From positions 4,402,001 through 4,466,000 of the forward strand of contig NC_007778.1 of assembly GCF_000013365.1 (NCBI RefSeq): 64,000 nucleotides of DNA. Direction: 5' to 3'. The stretch comes from Rhodopseudomonas palustris HaA2. Its GTDB lineage: Bacteria; Pseudomonadota; Alphaproteobacteria; Rhizobiales; Xanthobacteraceae. The notes below the pieces were generated by a model. It searched no databases and had not been told where the DNA came from. It was given only the letters and a program-made list of their open reading frames with translations. A program made the translations under genes and the position numbers. This document shows positions 54,912 through 63,940 of this stretch, piece after piece (positions within the stretch are counted from its first letter, which is position 1; every line of letters starts with the position of its first letter).

Positions 54912-56162
54912 TCACGCCATCGCCACCCGTGAGCCGCCGCCGCGCCGCCTGGCGCGCAGCAGCAGCGCGGCCATGATGGCGACGTTGAGGGCGTTCCAGC
55001 CGATGCCGTTGAGGAAGGCGGCGGCGTAGGAGCCGGTGGCGTCGAAGATCAGGCCGGAGATCCAGCCGCCGAGCGACATCCCGACCACCGAGGCCATGAT
55101 CACAATGCCGACACGGGTGGCGGCTTCGTGCGCCGGCATCGCCTCGCGCACGATGATCGCATAGGCCGGCACGATGCCGCCCTGGAACAGGCCGAACATC
55201 GCCGAGATCACGTAGAGCGACACCAGGCTGTCGAAGAACAGATAGAACAGCAACGCTGCGCCCTGCGCCACCGCGCCGATCAGCAGCGTCGCGATGCCGC
55301 CGATGCGGTCGGCGAGGAAGCCGGAGCCGATCCGGCTGATGATGCCGCAGGCCAGCATCAGCGACAGCATCTCGGCGCCGCGCGCGACGCCGTAGCCGAG
55401 GTCGCCGCAATACGCCACGATATGGACCTGCGGCATCGCCATCGCCACGCAGCAGGCGATCGCGGCCATGCACAGCAGCGCCGTCAGCGTGTTGGTGCCG
55501 AGCTGCAGGTCGATCTTCGGCGGCGGGGCCGCGGTGTGCGCGGCCACCACATGGCCGCCCATCCGCGCCCGCAGCAGCGCCAGCACCAGCGCCATCGACA
55601 CCACGCAGAACGCCCCGATCGCCACGTGGGTGGCGCGCCAGCCGTAGGTCTGCGTCGCCCAATTCACCAGCGGCGGCCATATCGTGCCGCCGAGATAATT
55701 ACCGGTGGCGGCGATCGACACCGCGACGCCGCGATAGCGCAGAAACCAGTGCGAGGCCTCCGCCATCAGCGGGCCGAACGTCGCCGAGGCGCCGGCGCCG
55801 ATCACGAAATGCATCAGATTGAACTGCCACAGCGCGGTCGACAGACCGGCGCCGAGATAGCCGAGCCCGATCAGCCCGACGCCGCTGCCGATCGCCGCGA
55901 CGATGCCGAAACGGTCGGTGAGCTTGCCGGTCGCCACCCCGCCGAGGCCGAAGCCGAGCATCGCCAAAGTGAAGGCCAGCGACGCCGCAGCGCGGGTCGC
56001 GCCGTAGTCGGTCTGCACCACCGGCAGCACCACCACCACCGACCACATCCCGACGCTGCCGATCGAGCCGATGACGAGCGCCAGCGCCAGCCTGATCCAG
56101 GCCTGGCGCGAGTCGAGCATGAATGCCGGCGTTGTGCCGGTCTTTTGTGCAGGCGTTTCCAC
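54912..56162 (-). CDS. MFS transporter
   Basis: A 416-aa transporter with twelve helices. The first loop signature GKLTDRFG (residues about 75-90) and the RIGSGFLADRIGG repeat in the second half are typical. The group resembles oxalate/formate and monocarboxylate carriers (OFA/MCT-like: GVATGKLTDRFGIVAAIGSGVGLIGLGYLG). The start is uncertain: GTG 56162 has GGAG well placed, ATG 56120 lacks one. Substrate unknown. Divergent from flhA; the CtrA-type box lies between. Confidence 0.88.
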   Translation of the reverse strand: METPAQKTGTTPAFMLDSRQAWIRLALALVIGSIGSVGMWSVVVVLPVVQTDYGATRAAASLAFTLAMLGFGLGGVATGKLTDRFGIVAAIGSGVGLIGLGYLGAGLSTALWQFNLMHFVIGAGASATFGPLMAEASHWFLRYRGVAVSIAATGNYLGGTIWPPLVNWATQTYGWRATHVAIGAFCVVSMALVLALLRARMGGHVVAAHTAAPPPKIDLQLGTNTLTALLCMAAIACCVAMAMPQVHIVAYCGDLGYGVARGAEMLSLMLACGIISRIGSGFLADRIGGIATLLIGAVAQGAALLFYLFFDSLVSLYVISAMFGLFQGGIVPAYAIIVREAMPAHEAATRVGIVIMASVVGMSLGGWISGLIFDATGSYAAAFLNGIGWNALNVAIMAALLLRARRRGGGSRVAMA

Positions 56163-56242
56163 CCCGCCAACTTCTCCGGACGCGGGCCGAGGGTCAAGGG
56201 CATCGGCCGCGCCGCTGCCATGACGCCGCAGGTTAACCGGCG

Positions 56243-56259
56243 TTAACGCTTTCCTAACC
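56243..56259. promoter_or_regulatory. CtrA-type box upstream of flhA
   Basis: TTAA-N7-CTAACC (TTAACGCTTTCCTAACC) matches the CtrA consensus TTAA-N7-TTAA with one mismatch in the second half-site. A further TTAA lies at 56233. It is 166 bp before flhA ATG 56425. Confidence 0.5.
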
Positions 56260-56424
56260 ATAAACTGGGCAAATTTTGCCGAGTGATCGGACGTGTCGTC
56301 AGCCGCGAACATCGGGGGAATGCCCGTGGACGCCAGTGCGGTGCCTCACATCGGAGTCGGCGACGCCGCGGTCGCGACGTGGGCGTTCGGCAAGCGCAGA
56401 CGACAGCGGGAGAGAGCGGCGGAC

Positions 56425-58554
56425 ATGACGGATACGACGGTCGGCCAGGGCCCCGGCAGCAAGCTGCCCAGCCTGCGCGACATCGGCGGGATGCTGAAGC
56501 GCGGCGATCTCGCGCTCGCCTTCGGCGTGCTCACCATCCTGGTCGTGCTGATCATGCCGCTGCCGGCGATCGTGCTCGACCTGTTCCTGGCGATCTCGAT
56601 CACGCTGTCGATCCTGATCCTGATGACCGCTCTGTTCATCCAGGCGCCGCTGGAATTCTCGTCGTTTCCGACCGTGCTGCTGATCTCGACCATGCTGCGG
56701 CTGTCGCTGAACATGGCCTCGACCCGGCTGATCCTGTCGCACGGCCATGAAGGCACCGCCGCCGCCGGCCACGTCATCGAGGCGTTCGGCAACTTCGTGA
56801 TGGGCGGCAATTTCGTGATCGGGATCATCGTGTTCACGATCCTGATCATCGTCAACTTCGTGGTCATCACCAAGGGTTCGGGCCGCATCGCCGAAGTCGC
56901 GGCGCGGTTCCAGCTCGACTCGATGCCCGGCAAGCAGATGGCGATCGACGCCGATCTCAGCGCCGGCCTGATCGACGAAGCCACCGCCAAGAAGCGCCGC
57001 CAGGAGCTCGAAGACGAGAGCGGCTTTTTCGGCGCGATGGACGGTGCCTCGAAATTCGTCCGCGGCGACGCCATCGCCGGCCTCCTGGTGGTGTTCATCA
57101 ACGTCATCGGCGGCATCATCATCGGCGTAGCCCAGCAGGGTCTCTCCTTCGCCGAGGCCGGCCACACCTACACGCTGCTGACCGTCGGCGACGGCCTCGT
57201 CACGCAGGTGCCGGCGCTGATCGTCTCCACCGCCGCCGGCCTCTTGGTGTCGAAGGCCGGCATCTCCGGCTCCGCCGACAAGGCGCTGATGAGCCAGCTG
57301 TCCGGCTATCCGCAGGCGCTCGGCATGTCGGCCGGCGTGATGCTGGTGCTGGCCGCCCTGCCCGGCATCCCGACGCTGCCGTTCCTGTTTCTCGGCGGCG
57401 GCGCGGCGTGGCTCGCGGTATCGGCGAGCAAGCGCAAGACCGCCGGCAAGGCCGCGGACGATGCGGCGCTGGCGCTGGCGCCCGAGGCGGTCGCGGCCGC
57501 GGCCGCGGCGGCGGCCGAAGAGCCGATCAGCGCGGCGCTGAAGATCGACGATCTCAAGATCGAGCTCGGCTACGCGCTGCTGCCGCTGGTCAACGGCCCG
57601 GACGGCACCGACCGCCTCACCGAACAGATCAAGGCGCTGCGCCGTTCGCTGGCGATCGAAATGGGCTTCGTGATGCCGGCGGTGCGGATCCTCGACAACG
57701 TTCAGCTCGAGGCCAACACCTACGTCATCAAGATCAAGGAAGTCGACGCCGGCAGCGGCCGGATCTGGCCGAACCAGTTCATGGTGATGGACCCGGCTGG
57801 CGAACAGGTGACGGTGCCGGGCATCCACACCACCGAGCCGACCTTTGGATTACCTGCGACCTGGGTCGACGCCGCCTTCAAGGAAGAGGCCTCGCTGAAG
57901 GGCTACACCGTGGTCGACGCCGCCACCGTGCTGTCGACGCACCTGACCGAGCTCTTGAAGGGCAACATGTCGGACCTGTTGTCCTATGGCGAGACCCAGA
58001 AGCTGCTCAAGGAGCTGCCGGCGGAGCAAGGCGAACTGGTCAAGGACATCGTGCCCGGCCAGATCACCGTCTCGGGCATCCAGCGCGTGCTGCAGCTGCT
58101 GCTCGCCGAGCGTATCTCGATCCGCGACCTCTCGACCATCCTCGAAGGCGTCGCCGACGCGCTCGCCTTCTCGCGCAACCCGAACACCATCGTCGAGCAC
58201 GTCCGCGCCAGGCTGGCGCGGCAGATCTGCGCGCAGAACACCTCGTACAACGGCTATTTGCCGCTGATCGCGCTGTCGGCGAAATGGGAGCAGGCGTTCG
58301 CCGAATCGATCATCGGCCAGGGCGACGAACGCAGCCTGGCGATGGCGCCGTCGAAGCTGTCCGAATTCATGACCGCGGTGCGCGACCGGTTCGAACAGGC
58401 CGCGCGCGAAGGCGAGGCCCCGGTGCTCGTGACGTCGGCCTCGATCCGGCCGTTCGTGCGTTCGCTGGTGGAACGGTTCCGTGCCCAGACCACCGTGCTG
58501 TCGCAGGCCGAGATTCATCCGCGCGCCCGGCTGAAGACGGTCGGCAGCGTATGA
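56425..58554 (+). CDS. flhA: Flagellar export apparatus protein FlhA
   Basis: A 709-aa inner-membrane component of the flagellar type III export gate. N-terminal helices (ALAFGVLTILVVLIMPLPAIVLDLFLAISITLSILILMTALFI) include the conserved FHIPEP-region equivalent SSFPTVLLISTMLRLSLNMASTRLIL and LDSMPGKQMAIDADL, and the cytoplasmic domain (about 370-709) contains QEVAAA-free linker and LSTHLTELLKGNMSDLLSYGE. ATG 56425 has GGGAGAG upstream; ATG 56293 and 56320 would add a nonhomologous start. It is the only plus-strand flagellar gene here; fliJ and fliI are on the other strand. Confidence 0.95.
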   Translation: MTDTTVGQGPGSKLPSLRDIGGMLKRGDLALAFGVLTILVVLIMPLPAIVLDLFLAISITLSILILMTALFIQAPLEFSSFPTVLLISTMLRLSLNMASTRLILSHGHEGTAAAGHVIEAFGNFVMGGNFVIGIIVFTILIIVNFVVITKGSGRIAEVAARFQLDSMPGKQMAIDADLSAGLIDEATAKKRRQELEDESGFFGAMDGASKFVRGDAIAGLLVVFINVIGGIIIGVAQQGLSFAEAGHTYTLLTVGDGLVTQVPALIVSTAAGLLVSKAGISGSADKALMSQLSGYPQALGMSAGVMLVLAALPGIPTLPFLFLGGGAAWLAVSASKRKTAGKAADDAALALAPEAVAAAAAAAAEEPISAALKIDDLKIELGYALLPLVNGPDGTDRLTEQIKALRRSLAIEMGFVMPAVRILDNVQLEANTYVIKIKEVDAGSGRIWPNQFMVMDPAGEQVTVPGIHTTEPTFGLPATWVDAAFKEEASLKGYTVVDAATVLSTHLTELLKGNMSDLLSYGETQKLLKELPAEQGELVKDIVPGQITVSGIQRVLQLLLAERISIRDLSTILEGVADALAFSRNPNTIVEHVRARLARQICAQNTSYNGYLPLIALSAKWEQAFAESIIGQGDERSLAMAPSKLSEFMTAVRDRFEQAAREGEAPVLVTSASIRPFVRSLVERFRAQTTVLSQAEIHPRARLKTVGSV

Positions 58555-58881
58555 CGGCCGTCAAGCAGGTCCGCGCGGTCGGGTTCGACCGCGGCATTTT
58601 CGCCACAGACAAGCCAAAGGATTGATGAGTCGTCGAGCAGCGGTCAATCCAACAAACCTGCCAAAAGTCGCCATCTCGCTCGCAATGTCTTGTTTATTTT
58701 ATCATTTTCGAAACACGCGGAGTCGCATAGTCGCGACTGTTCACATCCTATCACTGCCTTGTGATCGGTTCTTGGGAACGTACAGGCCATGACCTACGTT
58801 TTTATGGCGAGTTGTTTGAACCAGCTTCGAGATCTCAGCCACCAAATCTCGAAGGCGGCAAAAGGCGCCAGGAGGCTCACC

Positions 58882-59085
58882 ATGAACCATTCGATCTACA
58901 GCGCTGATCGTTCGACCCACCTCAAGGTGGTTGTTGTCGCGCTGGTCGCGGGGATCACGGTGGCAGGTCTCGGAATTTCCGCCCGTCTCGGCGGCGCCGA
59001 GGACGGCTATACCCAGACCGCGCGCGTCATCAAGGCCGGCAAGCCGGTCATGGTCACGACGTCGGGCGAGACGGCCATTCGCTGA
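58882..59085 (+). CDS. Small single-pass membrane protein
   Basis: A 67-aa protein with one hydrophobic helix (KVVVVALVAGITVAGLGISAR) after a short polar N terminus, and a polar tail GGAEDGYTQTARVIKAGKPVMVT. ATG 58882 has AGGAGG eight bases upstream. Similar small proteins occur widely in Bradyrhizobiaceae (memory); function unknown. A strong terminator follows. Confidence 0.7.
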   Translation: MNHSIYSADRSTHLKVVVVALVAGITVAGLGISARLGGAEDGYTQTARVIKAGKPVMVTTSGETAIR

Positions 59086-59171
59086 TACACGGTTGCATTC
59101 ACGCTGCGCCTGATAAGCCCCCAGGCCCGCGTGGACATGCAGAGGTCCACTCGCCCCAAGTGGACCGAACG

Positions 59172-59210
59172 AAAAGCGCCCGCTCCCCACGGGCGCTTTT
59201 CTTTTGCCCG
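59172..59210. terminator. Bidirectional terminator
   Basis: AAAAGCGCCC-N9-GGGCGCTTTT, a perfect ten-base inverted repeat followed by CTTTT. With A and T runs on both sides it can end transcripts from either strand, here the small membrane gene and the anti-sigma gene. Confidence 0.85.
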
Positions 59211-59290
59211 TGTGAGACTTCGCGCGTGAGACTTCCCGCATGAGACATCGCGCCGCGCGGACGCCGTGAGGCGGGGCATGGGCGGCGACG

Positions 59291-60199
59291 TCAGCGCCGC
59301 GGTGTCACCGGCGTCGGCGGCACGCTCTCGACCAGCTTGCCGGTGTAGACGATCGGACCGGTGGCGACGCCGGTCGGCGAGCCGCCTTCGGGCTCGATCG
59401 TCACCGCATAGGTCGCCTTGCTGACGATGTCCGCATCATAGGCGGCGAGCGACGGATTGACGGTGAAATCGCGGCCGCCGATGACGCCGAGCGAGCGCGG
59501 CTTCTGCAGCTTGTCCGACACCAGCCAGAGTTCGTAGCTCTTGCCCGGCTCCGGCGTCGCCGCGACGCGGCGCACGGTGAAGCTCTTGCTGCCGGCATCG
59601 ACGGTGAGGATGAAGGCCGGCGAGTTGCCGTCCTGCTGCAGCACCGCGACGTATTGCGCCGGGATCGCCGGCGGCGGGGTCTCGACCCTGACGATCTGGG
59701 TGCGGATCGCCGGCCGCATGGCATTCGGCAACACATCCGGCTGATAGAGCTGCGCGCCGATCACCAGCGCCAGCGACGCGGCCAGCAGGCCGGCCGCGCC
59801 AGCGACCCGCTTCCAGACATAGGTCTGCTTGGCGAAGCGAACGACGCGCATCGATTCCGGGCTGAGGCCGGAGCCGGTGTCGTTGGCCGGCGTCGGCGGC
59901 GTCAGCGGCGTCAGCGGCGGCGCAGCTTTGGGCGTCTCCGCAGCCGGCGGCAATGCAAACGCCTGCTGCTCGCCGGCCATCCCGATCGACGCCTTGATCC
60001 GCTCCCACACCTCGGGGGACGGCTCGACGAAGCCGACCATCTGGTTGAGCGCGCCGAGCTTGATCTGCCAGGCGTCGACCAGCGCCGCGTAGTGCGCGTC
60101 GGCAGCCATCATGGACTCGACCTGCGCCCGCTCGCCGGCATCGAGCGTACCGAGCGCGTATTCCGCGGCGAGCGCGATATGGTCTTCGCTAATGGCCAT
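59291..60199 (-). CDS. Anti-sigma factor, RskA-like
   Basis: A 302-aa protein with a cytoplasmic N-terminal part (HIALAAEYALGTLDAGERAQVESMMAADAHYAALVDAWQIKLG), one transmembrane helix (WKRVAGAAGLLAASLALVIGAQLY, about residues 125-150) and a periplasmic anti-sigma-K (RskA) domain with FILTVDAGSKSFTVRRVAATPEPGKSYELWLVSD. No zinc-binding HxxxCxxC. Its ATG overlaps the sigma factor stop (TGATG). It should hold the ECF sigma factor inactive until a periplasmic signal arrives. Confidence 0.9.
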   Translation of the reverse strand: MAISEDHIALAAEYALGTLDAGERAQVESMMAADAHYAALVDAWQIKLGALNQMVGFVEPSPEVWERIKASIGMAGEQQAFALPPAAETPKAAPPLTPLTPPTPANDTGSGLSPESMRVVRFAKQTYVWKRVAGAAGLLAASLALVIGAQLYQPDVLPNAMRPAIRTQIVRVETPPPAIPAQYVAVLQQDGNSPAFILTVDAGSKSFTVRRVAATPEPGKSYELWLVSDKLQKPRSLGVIGGRDFTVNPSLAAYDADIVSKATYAVTIEPEGGSPTGVATGPIVYTGKLVESVPPTPVTPRR

Positions 60200-60747
60200 C
60201 AGACGAGTCCCAGACACTCCCGGATATCGAGCAGGCTGCGACGCAGCCAAGTCTTGACCGTGTTCACCGGCGCATCGAATTTCGCCGCGAGCTGTTCGCG
60301 GCTCCAACCATTGTAGTAAGCGAGCAGCACGAGCTTCTGGCGATCCGGCTCCAGCCGGCCGACGCATTCGAGCAGCCGCTTCAATTCTTCAGTCATCTCC
60401 CGGCGCGCCAGCGGATCCGGCGAATCCGCCGCGGCTTCCTGCGCCGCAGGCTCGTCCTCGATCGAAACCTCGCTGCGCTTGCGCGCCACGTCGATGGCCC
60501 GGTTCCGCGCGATCGACGCCATCCAGGTGATCGGCGACGCCACGCCGGGATTGAACGTTCCGGCGCTGTTCCAGATCTTGACGTACGTTTCCTGGATGAC
60601 TTCTTCCGCGAGATCCTGACGTCTCAAGATACGCAGAACCACGCCGTAGAGTTTCGCGCGCGTGGCGTTGTAGAGCCGCTCGAAGGCTGCCTGATCCCCT
60701 TTGGCCACAGCGGCAAGCAGCCAGACCAACTCAGCCGACGTCAGCAT
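60199..60747 (-). CDS. ECF RNA polymerase sigma factor, SigK-like
   Basis: A 182-aa ECF sigma factor. Region 2: RLYNATRAKLYGVVLRILRRQDLAEEVIQETYVKIW and GVASPITWMASIARNRAIDVARKR. Region 4: LECVGRLEPDRQKLVLLAYYNGWSREQLAAKFDAPVNTVKTWLRRSLLDIRECL. It is regulated by the coupled RskA-like anti-sigma protein. Target genes cannot be told. It separates flhA from fliJ-fliI. Confidence 0.93.
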   Translation of the reverse strand: MLTSAELVWLLAAVAKGDQAAFERLYNATRAKLYGVVLRILRRQDLAEEVIQETYVKIWNSAGTFNPGVASPITWMASIARNRAIDVARKRSEVSIEDEPAAQEAAADSPDPLARREMTEELKRLLECVGRLEPDRQKLVLLAYYNGWSREQLAAKFDAPVNTVKTWLRRSLLDIRECLGLV

Positions 60748-60875
60748 TCAGTCCCCATCCCGGCAATTCCGCGCCGCCCCGACCGTCCGGTCGAGCGCGT
60801 CGGCCGTTCGTAGCATATCTCGCGACGTTTCGGTCCGCCATGTCGCAGCGGTCTCTGCTGTGGATACAGCACGGC

Positions 60876-60903
60876 AAAAGCCCGGGCGCGGGCGCCCGGG
60901 CTT
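60876..60903 (-). terminator. Rho-independent terminator of the fliJ unit
   Basis: AAGCCCGGGCGC and GCGCCCGGGCTT form a long GC-rich stem with a very short loop; on the minus strand it is followed by TTTTGC. It ends the fliI-fliJ transcript before the ECF sigma gene. Confidence 0.75.
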
Positions 60904-60929
60904 GTCGGAATCGGCAAGGCAGAGGTCGG

Positions 60930-61355
60930 TCAGGCCGAGGCAACGGCGCCGAGGCGCGACCGCATCAGCCCGATGCTGTCGAGGTCGGCCTGTTCGCGCG
61001 CGCTTTCCTCGGCGCGCTCGCGGGCCTGATCGCGCTCGTCGAGCAGCTCGACCTTCTTCAACTCGTCGAACGCCTCGGACAATTGCGCGCGCGCGTCCTC
61101 GAGCTGAACCCGCAATTCGTCGGCCGAGCGGGTGAGATTCTCGCGGCGCTGGATCGCGGCCTTGGCATAGGTCGGATAGGCGAAGTGGGTGGGATCGGTG
61201 ATGCCGGCGCGGTCCTGCTCGGTCTGGATTTCGCGCTCCAGATCGTTCGACATCCGCTGGAAGTCCGCGATCATCCCCTCGATCTGGGCCACCCGCCTGC
61301 GCCGCTCGTCGACCTGAAACTTCTTCAAGCGGATCAGCGTGTCACGTGACTTCAT
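60930..61355 (-). CDS. fliJ: Flagellar export chaperone FliJ
   Basis: A 141-aa, almost wholly coiled-coil protein: LIRLKKFQVDERRRRVAQIEGMIADFQRMSNDLEREIQTEQDRAG, and a second helix LTRSADELRVQLEDARAQLSEAFDELKKVELLDERDQARERAEE. FliJ links the FliI ATPase ring to FlhA and couples ATP use to export. The gene lies 107 bases after fliI in the same orientation. Identity rests on order and coiled-coil form, as sequence conservation is low. Confidence 0.9.
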   Translation of the reverse strand: MKSRDTLIRLKKFQVDERRRRVAQIEGMIADFQRMSNDLEREIQTEQDRAGITDPTHFAYPTYAKAAIQRRENLTRSADELRVQLEDARAQLSEAFDELKKVELLDERDQARERAEESAREQADLDSIGLMRSRLGAVASA

Positions 61356-61462
61356 CGACTCTTACTCCCCAGAAGTCCCGATTCGACGCGGGACAGGCCG
61401 GTCTCCCGCAAGGGGCCAACCGGCAAAACGATTGACGTGCCAAGCATGATGACGCGACAAAG

Positions 61463-62788
61463 TTAGCGTTCCGTTTCCACACTCTTCAGGATCTGCTCGA
61501 GCTGGAGATATCCTGCGGACAGGCTGGTCGCCTCGTCCTTGCCCTGCCGCAGGAACTCCTCCAGCGGCTCGTGCAGCCGCACCGCTTCGTCGACCTCGGC
61601 GCTGGAGCCGGGCCGGTAGGCGCCGAGCCGGATCAGCTCCTCCATGTCGGCGTAAGTCGCCATCACCTGACGGGCGCGCTTGATCACCGGCAGATAGGCC
61701 GGATCGGCCGAGCGCGGCATGGTCCGCGACACCGATTTCAGCACGTTGATCGCCGGGAAACGGCCGCGCTCGGCGATCGAGCGTTGCATCACGATGTGGC
61801 CGTCGAGAATGCCGCGCACCGCATCGGCGACCGGCTCGTTGTGATCGTCGCCGTCGACCAGCACGGTGAAGATGCCGCTGATCGTCCCCTCGCCGAGGCC
61901 CGGCCCGGCGCGCTCCAGCAGCTTCGGCAACTCCGTGAACACGGTCGGCGTGTAGCCCTTGGCGGTCGGCGGCTCGCCGGCGGACAGGCCGATTTCGCGC
62001 TGCGCCATCGCAAAGCGCGTCACCGAATCCATCAGGCACAGCACGTCCTTGTCCTCGTCGCGAAAATATTCGGCGATCGACAGCGTCAGATAGGCGGCCT
62101 GCCGCCGCATCAGCGCCGGCTCGTCGGAGGTCGCCACCACCACCACCGAGCGCGCCATGCCCTCCTCGCCGAGATCGTCCTGCAAGAACTCCTGCACCTC
62201 GCGGCCGCGTTCGCCGATCAGCCCGATCACCGAGACCGCGGCGTCGACGTTGCGCGCCAGCATCGACAACAGCACCGACTTGCCGACGCCGGAACCGGCG
62301 AAGATGCCCATGCGCTGGCCGCGGCAACAGGTGAGGAAGGTGTTCAGCGCACGCACGCCGAGATCGAGCGGCGCGCCGACCCGCTTGCGCGAATGCGCCG
62401 GCGGCGGCGTATTGCGGAACCGCATCGGCGACGGCCCCTGCGGCAGCGGCCCCTTGCCGTCGATCGGCTCGCCGAGAGCGTTAATGACACGGCCGAGCCA
62501 GGCCTGCGACGGCCGGACCTGGGCGGCCGAATTGGCGATCACCGCGCGGCAGCCGCGGCGCACACCTTCCAGCCCGGCGAACGGCATCACCATCGCATTG
62601 TTGCCGGTGAAGCCGATCACCTCGCAGGGAATGTTGCGATCGCCCCCTGTTTCAACGACAATTCGCGCGCCGACCGACATCGCATGGATCGGTCCGGCGA
62701 TCTCGACCATGAGGCCGCGGACGCCCACAACCCGGCCATAAATATTGACGCCGTCGATGTCGCCGATCTGTTCGGCCAGGGCCTTCAT
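61463..62788 (-). CDS. fliI: Flagellum-specific ATPase FliI
   Basis: A 441-aa F1-like ATPase. Walker [18 protein letters not shown] (about residues 168-185), [13 protein letters not shown], Walker [48 protein letters not shown] and [17 protein letters not shown] are all typical. It energises unloading of flagellar export substrates. ATG 62788 is used. A CtrA-type box lies 40 bp upstream. Confidence 0.96.
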   Translation of the reverse strand: MKALAEQIGDIDGVNIYGRVVGVRGLMVEIAGPIHAMSVGARIVVETGGDRNIPCEVIGFTGNNAMVMPFAGLEGVRRGCRAVIANSAAQVRPSQAWLGRVINALGEPIDGKGPLPQGPSPMRFRNTPPPAHSRKRVGAPLDLGVRALNTFLTCCRGQRMGIFAGSGVGKSVLLSMLARNVDAAVSVIGLIGERGREVQEFLQDDLGEEGMARSVVVVATSDEPALMRRQAAYLTLSIAEYFRDEDKDVLCLMDSVTRFAMAQREIGLSAGEPPTAKGYTPTVFTELPKLLERAGPGLGEGTISGIFTVLVDGDDHNEPVADAVRGILDGHIVMQRSIAERGRFPAINVLKSVSRTMPRSADPAYLPVIKRARQVMATYADMEELIRLGAYRPGSSAEVDEAVRLHEPLEEFLRQGKDEATSLSAGYLQLEQILKSVETER

Positions 62789-62827
62789 TGCAAAACCCTT
62801 AAGTTTGTGGGGCGCTGCGCTGTCACC

Positions 62828-62844
62828 TTAACTTCGTGTTTACC
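62828..62844. promoter_or_regulatory. CtrA-type box upstream of fliI
   Basis: TTAACTTCGTGTTTACC: TTAA-N7-TTTACC, one mismatch from TTAA-N7-TTAACC. It is 40 bp from the fliI start and 314 bp from ctrA, in the divergent promoter region. Confidence 0.55.
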
Positions 62845-62911
62845 CGCATCGTTAATCATTGCGTCACTGTCTTTGGTGGCTGAACGCGCTTGCCCTTCAG
62901 AACGAAGGTAC

Positions 62912-63080
62912 GAGTCGCGGGAGTCGGTTGACGCTGACTCTTAATGTGAAACCTGAAGAGGCCCGGTAACAAAAAACTGCTTCTACGCAACATCTTACGG
63001 CGATTCTGCAAAAATTGCACGAACAGACCTTGCGGACCAGAATCAGGATTTGTTAACCATACCTTGTCAGGATCCGAATC
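62912..63080. promoter_or_regulatory. Cluster of six GANTC sites before ctrA
   Basis: GAGTC at 62912 and 62921, GACTC at 62936, GATTC at 63002, GAATC at 63040 and 63076: six CcrM methylation sites in 169 bases. A TTAACC half-site lies at 63053-63058. GANTC in ctrA promoters links transcription to the replication-dependent methylation state in Caulobacter. Confidence 0.6.
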
Positions 63081-63157
63081 AGTTGTTCAGAGGCGTTTCC
63101 AGTGCCGCAGGTAGTGCGGACGCCTGACGCCCGGAGCGGCGCTATAAGGGGACTGGC

Positions 63158-63859
63158 ATGCGCGTATTGCTGATTGAAGATGACAGCGCGACTGCGCAGT
63201 CGATCGAATTGATGCTCAAATCCGAGAGTTTCAATGTCTACACGACGGATCTCGGTGAAGAAGGCGTCGACCTCGGCAAATTGTACGATTACGACATCAT
63301 CCTGCTCGATCTGAACCTGCCGGACATGTCCGGTTACGACGTTCTCAAGCAGCTGCGGGTCTCCAAGATCAAAACCCCGATCCTGATCCTGTCCGGCCTC
63401 GCCGGCATCGAGGACAAGGTGAAGGGTCTCGGCGTCGGCGCCGACGACTACATGACCAAGCCGTTCCACAAGGACGAGCTGGTCGCCCGCATCCATGCCA
63501 TCGTCCGCCGTTCCAAGGGCCATGCCCAATCGGTGATCCAGACCGGCGATCTCGTCGTCAATCTCGACACCAAGACCGTCGAAGTCGGCGGCCAGCGCGT
63601 GCATCTGACCGGCAAGGAATACCAGATGCTGGAGCTGCTCTCGCTCCGCAAGGGCACGACGCTGACCAAGGAAATGTTCCTGAACCATCTCTATGGCGGG
63701 ATGGACGAGCCGGAACTGAAGATCATCGACGTCTTCATCTGCAAGCTGCGCAAGAAGCTCGCCAACGCCTCCGACGGCCGCAACTTCATCGAAACGGTGT
63801 GGGGCCGCGGCTACGTGCTGCGCGAACCGACCGAAGACGACGTCCGCATCCCGGCCTGA
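63158..63859 (+). CDS. ctrA: Cell-cycle response regulator CtrA
   Basis: A 233-aa OmpR-type master regulator. Receiver: [23 protein letters not shown] with phosphoacceptor Asp51 in [47 protein letters not shown]. Winged helix: [52 protein letters not shown], almost invariant among alphaproteobacteria. It binds TTAA-N7-TTAA and controls flagellar, division and DNA-methylation genes. Neighbouring fliI and flhA have such boxes. Divergent from fliI, and followed by a terminator. Confidence 0.97.
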   Translation: MRVLLIEDDSATAQSIELMLKSESFNVYTTDLGEEGVDLGKLYDYDIILLDLNLPDMSGYDVLKQLRVSKIKTPILILSGLAGIEDKVKGLGVGADDYMTKPFHKDELVARIHAIVRRSKGHAQSVIQTGDLVVNLDTKTVEVGGQRVHLTGKEYQMLELLSLRKGTTLTKEMFLNHLYGGMDEPELKIIDVFICKLRKKLANASDGRNFIETVWGRGYVLREPTEDDVRIPA

Positions 63860-63909
63860 TCGCTTTCGTCTTTCAAGGAGCGCCCGGTCAGGCGCTCACC
63901 TCCCGACTG

Positions 63910-63940
63910 AACCCCGCCGCAAATGGCGGGGTTTTTGTTT
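63910..63940 (+). terminator. Rho-independent terminator after ctrA
   Basis: AACCCCGCC-GCAAAT-GGCGGGGTT, a perfect nine-base stem with a six-base loop, followed by TTTGTTT. Confidence 0.88.

Noticed and set aside
58551-58625. Possible 24-aa gene overlapping the flhA stop by ATGA
   Set aside because: Very short, no recognisable product and no ribosome site beyond the coupling; chance reading is as likely.
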